Assembly (NCBI GenBank): GCA_012295275.1
Contig: CM022665.1
Location: 1,278,952 to 1,342,951 of the forward strand
DNA from: Chrysomallon squamiferum
Taxonomy: Eukaryota > Mollusca > Gastropoda > Neomphalida > Peltospiridae
DNA length: 64,000 bases
Reading direction: 5' to 3'
A model generated the notes under the pieces. The model saw only the letters and a program-made list of their open reading frames with translations, was not told where the DNA came from and ran no database searches. The position numbers were made by a program, and so were the translations under genes. Each line of letters begins with the position of its first letter. The stretch's first letter is position 1. Shown here piece by piece: positions 25,801-37,765 of the stretch.

Positions 25801-28660
25801 GCTTCTACAAAAATCTCTTGATGATTTAAATTATGAATGCCACTTCTACTTTCATCAGATTCTGAACTGTCACCTTGAGTCTAATGTAAACACCACATAC
25901 AAAATAACCATGATCTTCAATAATAGATGGGAAGCACTGGACCACATACATATGCTATATAGCCTAGAAAAATAAAGAAATTAAAAAATAACATTAGCTC
26001 CACATTCAATATTTTTGCATGCACCCTTTAAATGTGTGTTTCTTATAATGAATTGAGTTGTGGGTTGACATTCTGATGTAGAATTATAGTTCCACACCTT
26101 CAGTATTTTTACACATTACATTTATAACAAAATATTAATTAAATTCCAAAAAATGAGAAAAAGTTTTATTTCAGTAATGTCTTAAATAAGGCAACTTAAA
26201 TAATATTTCACCATTTACAAAATAGCTTCCCCAATTGCTCCCAATGCACACTAACAAGGTGCATTATAATTTTTATCAAACATTCAAGGGAAATTTTAGT
26301 AATTGTTTTTTCTTTCTTCCCATTTTTTGAACTTCTAGAAATGTTCACCAGACAGCTATTGTAATAATGATTAAAGTGAGTGAACCTTGTGGATGTGCAC
26401 AGATTTTTGAACCAGTGATGGGTTTTTTATATGATATCTGCCATTTGACTGAAACAGTAAAATCTTGTGAATAAATAAACAAATTAGTAAATAAATTCCT
26501 GATATTTACATAATCATATGACAAAACATAAAAAGAAAGTTATACAAAAACATGTTTTTGAACTATTTTACACTTCACTGACTTTGGCACTAAATGGAAC
26601 TTTAAAATTGTTTCATGTTGTAATTTTCTTTATTTTCTGACTTCATTGAAAATATTATTCATTTAAAACAAGTCAGAAGAGGAAAATGGAACCAAAAGAT
26701 TTTTTTGGCAGAATTTTTTTTATAATGTTTCCTTTTATTAAAGAATATTACATAAATAAATAAATAAATCAGTATGAATATTGTTAATTAATAGCCATCA
26801 AATGTTTTGTATTCAGTGTTAGCCATCCGTATCACCTTATTTTACAGTATCATTATAATTACTATTTTATGGGGGGGTATTATTATTTTTTATCATCTAA
26901 TAGTCTGTGGACCTTTGCAGGTCACCAAACTTAGGGTAATGAGATCCCAGATGTTATTAAAGACACTGAGAGTGTGACAACATGACATGATAGTTTTAAC
27001 AAAAAGTCTTGTCCTCAAAACCATGGCCTGTCACAGTCAACATGGTGGATGATGTATAACATCACTTTCATTACACCATAACATAGTCTGCTTTTCAGAG
27101 TAAGGTTTTGATGTTTTTAGGATAACAGATAAAAGTTGGTACAAATTCCATTTCTGTACTCTGTAAATTGAACTTTTTGTAGTTTCAGTTTTGTTTTTAA
27201 AACTTAATTTAGGTTTCAGAGTATTTCAAATTATAATGTTTATTTTTATTTTTATAATATATTTCATGTTTCTGTTTTATCTTTTTTATTATTAAAAACA
27301 CTTTTAGTTTTGTTTATAACTGAAGGCTAAATGACAATACATTGATTAAACAAATACTGCAGTGAACAATGCAGATAAAGGCTGGCAAGTCACATGTAAT
27401 AAAAAATAAAATGAAGTGATGATGATTAACCTTGAAAAAACTAGTTAGCTAGAAATAATGTAATAATTTTTATGGCATATATATATGATAAAACAGTAAA
27501 CCAACTGTTTCATATATTTTTCTTGTTTTTGTGTGCCAAATACAAGGTTAGTGTTATAGAAAAATCTGTATTGGTCGTACACTTTCTTAATTACCTATGC
27601 ATAGAAAGTATTGAAAAAAGAAGATATATATATATATATATATATATATATCTTCATTTTCATAGGAACAAATTATTTTGATCTACCATATCTCTGAATT
27701 CTTAATACTATAGATTAAAATACATATACATAAAAATAAAAATTTAGACATTATATATTTTTTTAACATTTGAACAGACTTTTTATATCATCTTAGATAA
27801 CAGATCAGAACATTTCAATATTGTTTTTCACATTCTCTTTAAAAAAAATAATTAATAGAAGAAACAAAAATAATAATATGAAAAGATACAAGTTTTTCAT
27901 TTCATTCTATAGATTAGCATTTTTATTTTGTTGCATACATATAATGGATTATTTTGAGTGTGTTTCTTTTTCAGATTTGTAGCCATATCATCCATGGACA
28001 TTGAATTTGAAAGAATTGATTTGAATCAGTGTCCAATTTCTGAGGGTAACCCAGCACCTAACTATTTTGGAGGAACTGCCAGATGCAAACCTACTACCAT
28101 GGTAATACTTGTTACTAAACTTTAATTTATATATCGGCATGGCAATTAGGCTATTTCCCATTGCAGCATATTACTTCCATGGGTAGTCCATAAAATATCT
28201 GTGGGAAGGTTTATGTGAAAGTCCCCTCCAGCTAATTGAAATTTGCCTGTCTGATAATTATTATCATACCAGAAAAATGTAATTTGATACCTAATACTAA
28301 AATGAGTTAATGTGAAATTAAAAGTCAATGTACTTTAGCTGAAATTGTTGTTGTTGTTACAAAAATAACATGACATAATATTAAGATTTTTTTATTTCAT
28401 TTATTCATTTATTATTTTAAGTATCATCATCATCATCATTATTATTTGAACAGAAAGAAAATATTACTTGTTTTTATATATGTTTTTGTTCCAGTGTGAA
28501 CCGTTACCTGGCTATGGCTTCCGACGAGGTGGTTATCAGTGTGTCTGCCAACCAGGCCATTACTTCCCCTGGTATCATGATGGACCTTTTCTTGGTTTGG
28601 AGATTGAACAAGCTACATTTGAAGAGTATCAAATTGGCTTTGATTGCATCAAAGTTGAAG
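19881..28660 (+). other. Module 1: signal peptide, Cache-like domain, EGF-like domain
   Basis: Exon 1 (residues 1-316) supplies the signal peptide and nearly the whole Cache-like region, with eight N-x-S/T sequons. Exon 2 (residues 318-359) supplies the last strand and the LNQCP motif; exon 3 (360-414) supplies the EGF-like core beginning CEPLPGYGFRRGGYQCVCQ. Six cysteines (QCP, RCK, CEP, QCV, VCQ, DCI) have the same order as in module 2. The intron between exons 1 and 2 is about 7.1 kb, the largest in the gene. Confidence 0.75.
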
Positions 28661-31600
28661 GTCAGAATTTTTACTACTGCTTATGAATGTTGTGTGTTAA
28701 ATCTTTCTTTTTAGGAAGTGCTTCATGACTGATTTATTAAGATCCAAAAAGGATCTCTTGTAGCCAGTAATGGCTCTGAGTTTCCTCTCATATTATCCAC
28801 ATAATGTTCCTGCATTCATTTCTTATCTTTATTCAGATTTGTTTTGAGTTGTTATGTGATCTATAATATTTGGCAAAAATATACTATCATGTTTTATATA
28901 AAATTAAAAATGATAACAATTAATACATTGTAAATTAAAGTAAAAAAATAGGAAGGTAAATTGTAATCTTGTAAATTGTCATATTTTAATGTAATCAGTT
29001 TTTCATCCAAGCAGAATGTTTTTGTTGTTAAACTCAAAGCAATATTTTTTGACAACTTCAGAACGACAAGTGATTCCCAATGTAATGCCTGAATTTGTTG
29101 AAAGAAAGAAGAGATCAGTGTTAACAAAGAAAGATGAGTTTATAACTTTGATCAAATATCACAACATGAGTCCAAGACCCAGCAAGAGACAAAAGAAACA
29201 TCTAATATCAAGGCTGAAGGATTATTATTCTGACAAAGAAAAGGAGAAAAGAGAAGGTCCTAAAAGAGCGAAATTCATTGCTCGACAGAAACGAGACATG
29301 ACAATAAAACCAAATAAACGGCAGAAAAGAGATGCTATTGATGAGGAGGCAGTGACAAGAATGAACAGCATTATCCGTCGCAAGTACAACACCAACAAGA
29401 ACAATTGCAAGAGCAAGAAGTTGTATGAACTGTTGTTGCCTGGTGATGCAGGGCATGGAGTAGATAAACAGTTTGAGGCTCAGGGCAGGACAGCTCTGAG
29501 GCTGGCCCATTTCTTGAGCAACTTCTTACAAAATGTTGATGAGTATGAAGAATTTGGCAATCTCCGGGGTGACAGAAGGATTAATGAAACACAAATGTTT
29601 GCTGAAGTAATAGCAAACATTATGGGAGATTTCAAGATTATGGGCAGTGGAGTGTTCTTTGAACGTTACAAGTTTCGAATGTCTCCTCCAATCAACAACA
29701 CAGACCCAGCACTGGCCAGTGGGATAACAAGAGAGTTCTTTGGTCCTTATGCTTTCAGACAGCAGATACAGGGAGATGGTCTGGATGAATTCAGAGCTGT
29801 TGATTTTGCTGGATTCAAACGTTACTACACGGATGAACCTTGGTTCAGAAACATGAAGTCAAGATGGGCCACCAATGTCCATGGGTTAAAGAAGTTCACG
29901 GCCAAGCCAATGATCAGGTCAAATCCAAAAGGGGAGAGTTTGGTTCGATTTGAGTATTACCCTCTGACTTACAGAGCTGCACGCTATGAAGATGGTGAAT
30001 GGCTCAGACCTGAGTTTAAATGTGATGACAGGATTATGGACTGGGTTATTTCGTATGTTGTACCATTCTTTGGAAAGAATACACTGAAAACAGAAATTGA
30101 ATTCAAGTATGTACCATGTCTTGTGTCATTAAACTTTATATGTGCTCCTTAAATATATTTCAGAAATGTTTTATTTTTTTTAAAATGAAAATATTCTTTT
30201 TTAACTTTAATAGAAAATTTATGTATTTTAGAAAAAGCAGAATTAAGCTACAAATGTTTGACTTCAAAAGAAACATTTTTCTTATTAACTATTTGCTGTT
30301 CAAATCTGCACAAACAAATTTAAACAATGCATTTACTAATGTTATTTTTCAGGGGTGTTGTTACAGTGGATGTGAAATTAGATTATTTGGACATTAACCA
30401 GTGTCCAGCAGATTTTCATGTTGCCAATGCTTTCAAAAATACTGCCCGCTGTCACTATCAGTCACAATATGTAAGTTAAAAGTTCTGCAGTCAGTTAATT
30501 TCCATTAACAGAATCAGAAGCACCTAAAACAAAACGGAGTTAAAAAATTCCTGAATATAAAGTAAATTCTTTTCTGGCTTATATTTTATTTCTTCATCTT
30601 TTATTTTTATTATTTTAAATTTAAAAAAAAAAAAACATTTTTAATTTTTGTTTTAAAATAATATTGTAATTATTATAATTTTTCATTTTATTAATTCATT
30701 TGATCACATATACATATAGAATGTTTTATAGTGTGTTGATAAACAATCTGTGAATGTGTGCTTCCACTTGATACACAAAGAGAATGACTAAAAATGGGAA
30801 ATACATTATGAACTCAACTCTACAAGCTATTTCTTGATCATAAATAATATGTATATGTCTGTGGTTTCATATTGCCTTCATATGATTCAAACTGTCATTT
30901 CACATGTGGAAAACAACTGATGTCTGATCTTGGCACTGGCGGAATAATCACGAGATAGTGAAGTGATTGTTTTCTGGTGTCAAAATTAGCTGTCAGTCTC
31001 ATCATCCAGTTGTCTTCTGGTTATCAGTTATTAATACAAAAGAAATAAAATGTCTTCAAAGTAATTATGTAATGGAGGGGAGATAATCAACAATGGAGTT
31101 TAATTTTAATTGTGTTTTTTTTTGTTTTGTTTGTTTGTTTGTTTTGTGGTCTTTGTTTTTTAATTGATAATTAATAATTAAAAGGGGAGTAACTAATTTA
31201 ATGATTATTAGAGTTGATCATATGAATTGTAGATTGTTTTAGATAAATGGAAGACTATTTAAAGGTGAATCAGCAGTCCTTCTCTGTTTACAAATCTGAA
31301 TAACTAATTTTTTTATCACCTTATTTGTTTTGTTTTTTTTGTAAAGTGTGTACCTCTGGAAGGCAAGAGGTTTGTTGGAGGTGGCTACAAGTGTGAGTGT
31401 CGCCAGGGTTACGAGTACCCATTCAATGATCTAGCCTGGTTTTTTGATGGTCAGACTATGGAGGAAGAGTGGCGTAAAGTGATGAATGGTGAACCTAACA
31501 GGTAACTTGAATTTTCTGTCAACAAAAGTCTAAATATACATACTGGGTTCTGAATTCATTCAGGCAAACACAGCAGTTTATAATGTGAACAAAATCCAGA

Positions 31601-32006
31601 ATGTGTTTTGGGGGAGGTTTTAGCACCTGTTTAACTCTTTTCTAAATTATTTATTATAGATTATCAATATCCACTAACAATTATGGCAATAAAATGTTAA
31701 GTAAAAACAAATCATTACAGTATTGATTTGCCCTTTATTTCTTTTAGTCTTTCTGTCAAGAAATGACATCATAAAACAAAGTGTCAGATTCTGTAAAGAC
31801 TTGTTATATTACTCTGTCATAAGTTTTTATTATAAAAAGTTGATAAAAGAAAAAATAAGTCACTTCTAAGATTTATTAATGATTGTATGTTATTTTTCAG
31901 GTATGAAACACTGAAATGCAGAATAGCAGGAGCATCATCTTTGGCTTCCAGCATCACCCTCATCACTTTTATTGCTGTTATTTTATTGTTCTGGCAACAA
32001 AATTAA
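19881..32006 (+). CDS. Secreted/anchored protein with two Cache-like plus EGF-like modules (GPR158/179-ectodomain-like)
   Basis: Seven coding exons give an 888-residue protein: 19881-20830, 27975-28101, 28495-28660, 29062-30106, 30353-30470, 31347-31501 and 31901-32006. All are GT-AG with consistent phase (2,0,1,2,0,2). Residues 1-22 look like a signal peptide. Module 1 (about 35-414) and module 2 (about 530-860) each contain a Cache-like region ending in an aromatic-Cys segment (EPYYDCGRSNRWIVSATAPV; RPEFKCDDRIMDWVISYVVP), then a D-(L/I)-NQCP motif and a six-cysteine EGF-like segment (GGYQCVCQPG; GGYKCECRQG). This layout resembles the extracellular part of the class C receptors GPR158 and GPR179. 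There is no seven-helix region: the protein ends in one hydrophobic stretch of about 20 residues plus FWQQN, like a GPI signal or single-pass anchor. Eight N-glycosylation sequons lie in module 1. The ligand and pathway are unknown; glycine binding is known for GPR158 but cannot be inferred here. Gene structure is firm; the homology call is moderate. Confidence 0.82.
20831..27974 (+). other. Intron 1 of the double-Cache gene
   Basis: A 7.1-kb intron from GTAATT at 20831 to TTTTTCAG at 27974. It holds AT microsatellites (21920-21970, 23753-23780, 27624-27651), an A-tract at 23045-23064, and compositionally richer stretches at about 23330-23750 and 25180-25975 that could be decayed transposon sequence but that I cannot name. 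The short open frames around 25256-25975 lack splice context or recognisable domains. No nested gene is supported. Confidence 0.6.
29103..29330 (+). other. Basic inter-module linker with three furin-type cleavage sites
   Basis: Residues 429-504 contain RKKR before Ser433, RQKR before Asp493 and RQKR before Asp505. Each fits the R-x-(K/R)-R furin consensus, and there is a further SKRQKKH segment. Cutting at all three would separate the two modules and release peptides of about 60 and 12 residues. The linker is Lys/Arg-rich with no cysteine and only one sequon-like site, so it is probably exposed. The sites are read directly; cleavage is inference. Confidence 0.7.
29331..32006 (+). other. Module 2: Cache-like domain, EGF-like domain and hydrophobic C-terminal tail
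   Basis: Exon 4 carries the second Cache-like region, exon 5 its last strand with DINQCP, exon 6 the EGF-like core CVPLEGKRFVGGGYKCECRQ, and exon 7 the last cysteine (LKCR) and the tail. The tail has small residues (GASSLASS) followed by a hydrophobic run to within five residues of the end, which suits GPI attachment at the GASS segment. A single-pass membrane anchor is the alternative. Only two good glycosylation sequons (NET, NNT) occur here. Confidence 0.72.
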
Positions 32007-32170
32007 AATTAAAATTAATATTTTTTTTTTTTTTTTTTTTATATACCTTTTTGTTAACCTTTAAAACTGAAACTTTCAAAAGCCTAATGTGCCAACTGTT
32101 ATTTAAATTTTAACAAATTAAAAATTTGTATTGTTTCATAAATGGAGGTTTTTCATATAAGAATCATCAG

Positions 32171-32171
<1 letters not shown>

Positions 32172-32216
<45 letters not shown>
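32172..32216. repeat. (TTA)n microsatellite
   Basis: About 15 TTA units within the probable 3'UTR of the upstream gene, about 170 bases past the stop codon. Confidence 0.9.
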
Positions 32217-32220
<4 letters not shown>

Positions 32221-32996
32221 GTTTTTTAATTGTAAAATAATATAAAAAGAATTAATGGCATAGAAACATATTCATTTTCATTTCATTATTTTTCTACAAA
32301 TGCTTTTTGTTTTGTTTTTTTTGGGTTTTTTTTTTAATTCTATGCAGAAAGTGAATTAATGTAAATCAAATTTTAACCCCTTTTGACAAGATATCATTTT
32401 TACTTGATAGTTTCATTCTTTTTATTTTTTCATTTTATCTTTATATCCATTGTAGTTGAATGTATATTTGTATGTAATAAAATATGTAAATATATTAGAG
32501 TTCAACATTATACTCAATGTGTGATTTTTTATAGTAACATTACATGTAAATTGAATGCAAGACGATACTTGCCACTGTTCACTTTTTGGGGTTTATTTTT
32601 CTATTTAATGATGATTCATTGGTAATTGTATTTATTGTTTACTTCAATAGATTTTCCAAATTCATCATCTCGTAGAAATTTTAATAAAGATATAAATAAC
32701 ATATACAGAAAAATTTATCAGTTAGAAACAATAAAATTTTGCTTTCCATTTTTTAATTTTTTAGTTTTAAGAAAAAAAAAAATGCTTGATATGTAATACA
32801 TATATATAAATATATTTAGTCAGATAAAAAGTTTTAATGCAAGATTTGCCTCTTACCTTTATTTACAAGGTGTGTACAGTTATAAATTTGTCTGCTGCAA
32901 TACTAGATTTCATAAATCATTAATTACAGCAGTATAAATGTACTTCATAATATTTTTTGTATATAACATGATTTTTTAACTGATTTTTATAAATGA

Positions 32997-33002
32997 AATA
33001 AA
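32997..33002 (+). terminator. Candidate polyadenylation signal of the double-Cache gene
   Basis: AATAAA about 1 kb after the stop codon is followed within 10-30 bases by GT-rich sequence (GTTGTTTTGTCTGTC), the expected downstream element. Earlier AATAAA copies exist, for example at 32683-32688, but lack as good a GT-rich follow-up. RNA evidence would be needed to choose. Confidence 0.4.
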
Positions 33003-35411
33003 CATTTGGTTTATTCTTGTTGTTTTGTCTGTCAGATTATAATTTTTTTATATATAGTTGTTCACATTAGAACATTTCTTCAATCATACAGTTAGGATAT
33101 GAAAATGACCAAAAAAAAAAAATAATAATAATAATTAAAATTAAAATTATAGAAAATAATAATAATTATTATTATAATTAAATTGCCATTGATTTTACCA
33201 GTGACAGCTGCTGGGATCATATGTCAATACTAGCTCATACTGTAACAAACTTCAATAATGTAAGACTGCTGCACCCTGTCATTTCACCAACTAATCCTCC
33301 AATTTTTTTTTTTTTAAAAGATGGTCACATATCTCATCAGTAGTATGATCTGAAGTCAGCAGAAAAACTCCAGCTGCTTAATGTAAGAATGGACATGTGC
33401 CCCTACTATTTATTATATATATATATTATAATAAACAATAGATAATACCAACATCTTGTAATATGCCTCAGAGACAGCTATATGAAAAATCTACCCTACT
33501 GTAAACCTGAAATTTTTTCATTTGTGCTCAGCAATACAATTCATCTTTAGCTCCCTTTTCTCTCACCTGCAATCTGTATTGTTCAAGCAGATAAATGTGT
33601 ATGTTTAAATGTCACTCCAAAATCTAACAATCCACATCTAAATCTTTCTAAAATTGGTTGGCTGAATCAATCTCAATGTAATAACACTTCTGAATTCAGT
33701 AATTATCTCATGATATAATGGCACACAAGTGATTAAAACATTTTACAGCATGAAGAAAGTTTAAATTTAAAAATATGTTCAATCAGATGCATCTTACACT
33801 GATGGTTGATGGCCAAACAGAGGCAAGAAGAAATGCACTTTGCAACATGATAGGCTCCTCTTGAATTTTTCATCAGTATCAAGTGATCTTTGATATGAAC
33901 CTTCTGATATAAAAAAAAATGTCCATGACTGTAAAAAGAAAACAACAACACTTACACTCTTAGTATAACTATACATTAGATGACATTAACAAATTTCTTC
34001 CAAAACATCAATAGACTGATAACTCAAGACTGAAACTGGTAAAACATGATGGACAGTAACTATCTGGTGTCTAAAAACAATTCATGAAATATTCATCACA
34101 AATTTATTTAACAACTAAACTTTAAAACCAATAATGATTCAGAAAAGTAAAGATATAAAGGTATATTGATTTGGTGTATAAGTAAAAATAAAAGATAAAT
34201 AAAAAGAAGAAAACAGAAAGAAAGATAAAATTGGGTAGGGAAAACAAATGGAAAGAAAGCAAGCAATTTCATATTTTATCACATGGTGAAACAACACACT
34301 CAAATTGCAAATGAATATTATAATTTTATTGTACATTCATCACATGACATGTATGGTATTTTATATTATTGCATTATTGCAACAGTTCGAAAATCTGTTT
34401 TGGGCATCTTGGTGATATGTCTGTTTTGTGTAACACCACTGAGAAAAGCTACAATAGATATGGAGATACTGGCACAATTCTGGTACAGAGTTTTCTAGAA
34501 ATGTACCTAGGAAAATTACCAAAGGGGGTCATTTAGAGAATGGCTTCTTCAGAAAAAGTTGAATTGAGACATTAAAGACATCTCACTGAAAATTACTGGT
34601 CAGTGACTCAGTGGTAATAAAGAACTCAACACACTATGTTTTTGTTGGTGAATGATGTTTTGGCCACAGACATTTCACAGTAGGACATTTTATTTTTTTA
34701 ATGTTTATTACATCAACATAAAAAGTCAGGAGAGGAGTGTTTCTCAGTACAACAGTTTGGGTACTTAACTGGATTCATATTTTCCTGTGTTTACTGTATG
34801 CTTCTTTGCAATTAACTGCTGCAAATGACATGATTGTTGTAACAAAATTATAGCATTTCATAGTAAAATTGTTTGTGTTGTTAAGTGGATTTGATTTTTC
34901 TTATGTTTACTGAAATTGCAGCTAATTGCTGCTTAAAATATTTAATGATAGAGTCAGATGGCTAACTTTGGTGTCTTTCGAAGAACCATCAACCTCAGCT
35001 TTGTTCTAGTGTAAAACAGACTATATATGAAATCATGCATGGTAAGTTAAAGGAAACAAACTATGATGATATTTGACTTTGAGTGACACATACAAGATGC
35101 TCTCAACTCTGTATTTGGTGATCATGTCAGCGTAGAACATAAATCCCCAAGGACAAATGGCCCCCCTCCAAAAATGTACAGATTGAACAAAATTCTCCCA
35201 GCAAGGTAGGACAAAAACTCCCCAGTGAAAACACAAACTAGAACATAAATCAAGATGAAATATATAGGACAAAAGCCTCTCTCCAAAGATAAAAAGCAAC
35301 TTTGCAACCCACATTATTGTTGTATACATATCTTTATCAAAATCAGCTTAAAAATTGCATGATTATCAATTTAATGTGTTTGTTTGATCACATAATTATA
35401 CTACAAAATAA

Positions 35412-35501
35412 CTGATAATAATCACAATTAAGATAAAGGATACAATTTGAACAGAGAGCTGTTCAAATCGTATCCTTTATCTTAATTGTGATTATTTTCA
35501 G
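35412..35501. repeat. Near-perfect 43-bp inverted repeat with a 4-base loop
   Basis: The arms are 35412-35454 and 35459-35501, separated by AGAG. Of 43 positions 41 pair; mismatches lie near the outer end and at one internal A/C pair. The core is AATCACAATTAAGATAAAGG and its complement. Flanking bases outside the arms do not pair. If transcribed, it would form a stable double-stranded hairpin. It is not a typical rho-independent terminator and has no known gene assigned. Confidence 0.92.
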
Positions 35502-37709
35502 TTAAGATGTCATTGGATACTATGACTTCATGACAAAATCATCTCACATTCTCTAAGATATTTTATTTTTATCTGTGAATTTTTGTATGGATTATGTGAA
35601 TGTAATTCAATCAGTAATATTTCTACCACCTGATCCAGCATAGCAAAATATTCAATCTTTGGGTTTCACTCTGTCCCATATAAATGCATTTGTCAAATTG
35701 GGAGGTGGTCAGCTGAACACTTAAAACTGTGCATGAGCTTGTCCGTATGTGTTGGTAATTTAAAGTATTCAAATACTGTGCTAACAAATAAATATTTTTC
35801 ATATTTTCCTCAAAATGAAAAAAAGTTGATGGACATGGCCAAAATATCCTTTTTCGTTTTTTATTATAATAAAACTTGTATGCTAATGATTAGCCTTTAC
35901 AGGTTTTATACTTTTAAAAGTGTTTTGATAATCAAATAATTAATTATTTATTTATTTTTTAGACCAATAATCCAAATAATATTTCCAATGGTTAATATTA
36001 TGTAATATAAAAGTAATGTATGTAAAATATAAAAAATGAATAGAGAACTAACTTTATTTAAATATTTATGAATGATACCATGTACTGAGAATACTAGAAA
36101 GCATGTACATTTGCCATGTGAATTTTTTCTATTAGCACAATTAAAAACCAGGAGAGCGAGAGAGACTTTACCCTAAAAGAAAATAAAAACCTAAATATAC
36201 CTTTGTATTTTTATTATTATTATTATAATTATATGAACATTACTGAAATTATTGAAATATCACAAAAATAAAAAAATAAAAAAAATAAATAATGAAACTG
36301 TTTGATTTTACTTATAATAAGTGCAAATAATATGTAGATCATTTGTCTTTCGAGTACTGTCATGTATGTATATAATAACTGAATATGTACTATACATTAA
36401 AATATTTGAAACTGATAGACAGTGCTTTGATTACAGTATTTTGGTATTATTATTATTTTTTAACAAACTGGCAGAATATATAAATGTGTTGATAGACATT
36501 TGTGGTTCCTGCTTAAAGGATTATCCAAAAGTGAAACAAATGTGAAATTAATCTTTACCACATGCATAATGTTAGATATTTTAAAGACAGGTCTTTGTCT
36601 TGTTCACTAACAAAATGATAAACATGTGTTTGGTTAATCAAAGGATGGCAAGAGAAGAAGTAATTGGTTGTTCATGTTGTGTTAACTGGGGTGTTAATTA
36701 GTAGAAAAACATAGCATACTTAAATTTATTGCAATGTGCACTGACATTTCTGCAGAGTTAACACTTGGATGAAATTGTCACACTGTCAAGAATTATGGCA
36801 TCTGTTAGAATCAGATATGCACGGTTTGTTGTTTGTATTTTTATTTTGAAATATCAGTTATACTGTTTTCTAAAACTTACATTTAAAAAAGAAAGATATG
36901 TATGGTTTTTATTTTACTTTCATTATTTATTGTAATAACTTGTAACTTCACATAACTAAGCATATATTATGTTACACTTACAAAGGAAACTAAAGAATCA
37001 AAGTTTCTAAATTGCTGAAAGGAATTTCACAAATATAACCAGGTTTATAATATTCCTATAGCTAGTGCATGTAATGTTAAAATTATAATATGAGTAACAT
37101 GCGATAATATTCAACCTAAACTATAAAAAATATGTTTTTAATTTCAAAACTATATATATATGTGAAGGTAGGACAATTGCTCAAATTCAAAGGATGTTGT
37201 TTTTTTTTTCAAAATAAAATTTTATTAATAAGAAATAACAGAAGTTTTTCTTAACAAAAAACCCAACTTGAAAGTTGTGTAAATTACAGTTCACTTAAAG
37301 TTTTTGAGGTTCCACTAATTATTTTTTACTGCAGTTATCTCCACAGTATTCAATTGTGCTGAACTTGTTTAAAATACAGCCAAACAGGAGTAATTTTGTT
37401 ATCTTATTTATTTTATTTATTAATTTATCTGAGATTCCCATTCCCAATCAATCTTTCACATACACATAGCATAAGCAAAAGTAAAATTTTGATAAAAAAA
37501 AACAACATACAAAAATCATCAAAAAAACCCTGCAATTTGGTGAGCAATTGTCCTATTTCTCGTTTTACTGGTGAGAAATTGTCCATACACCTATATATAT
37601 ATATCTATATCTATCTACACACTCACACATTGCAGTTAGATTTAACATTTTAAGATAGGTCGTATTCTCATTAACTTTCATACAAGAAAAGAAAAGATAT
37701 GCCTTAGCA

Positions 37710-37765
37710 CCATCATCATCATCATCATTATTATTATTATTATTAGTAGTAGTAGTAGTAGTAGT
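37710..37765. repeat. Compound (CAT)n(TAT)n(AGT)n microsatellite
   Basis: Successive CAT, TTA/TAT and TAG/AGT trinucleotide blocks, about 56 bp in total. The shifting unit suggests stepwise mutation from one ancestral trinucleotide array. Confidence 0.85.

Noticed and set aside
25256-25975. Nested gene in intron 1 of the double-Cache gene
   Set aside because: Short frames on both strands, no splice sites joining them and no domain; possibly decayed repeat sequence.
28661-28714. Early stop in the double-Cache gene after exon 3
   Set aside because: The in-frame stop lies after a consensus donor (GAAG/GTCAGA) and is intronic; exon 4 restores the frame.
29016-29061. Upstream start (MFLLLNSKQYF) for exon 4 as a separate gene with its own leader
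   Set aside because: The acceptor at 29060-29061 and the phase match to exon 3 make this intron sequence; the hydrophobic start is incidental.
35033-35329. 98-codon minus-strand frame with Trp/Phe/Cys-rich sequence
   Set aside because: Arises from degenerate GGACAAAA/TCCCC-type segments; no homologous family recognised and no exon signals.
35459-35480. tRNA-like internal promoter (GTTCAAATC resembles a B box) in the hairpin
   Set aside because: No A box at proper spacing and no cloverleaf; the match is short enough to be chance.
35412-35501. MicroRNA precursor
   Set aside because: Loop of only four bases and almost perfect 43-bp stem do not fit usual precursors; no conserved miRNA seed recognised. 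Not excluded without small-RNA data.
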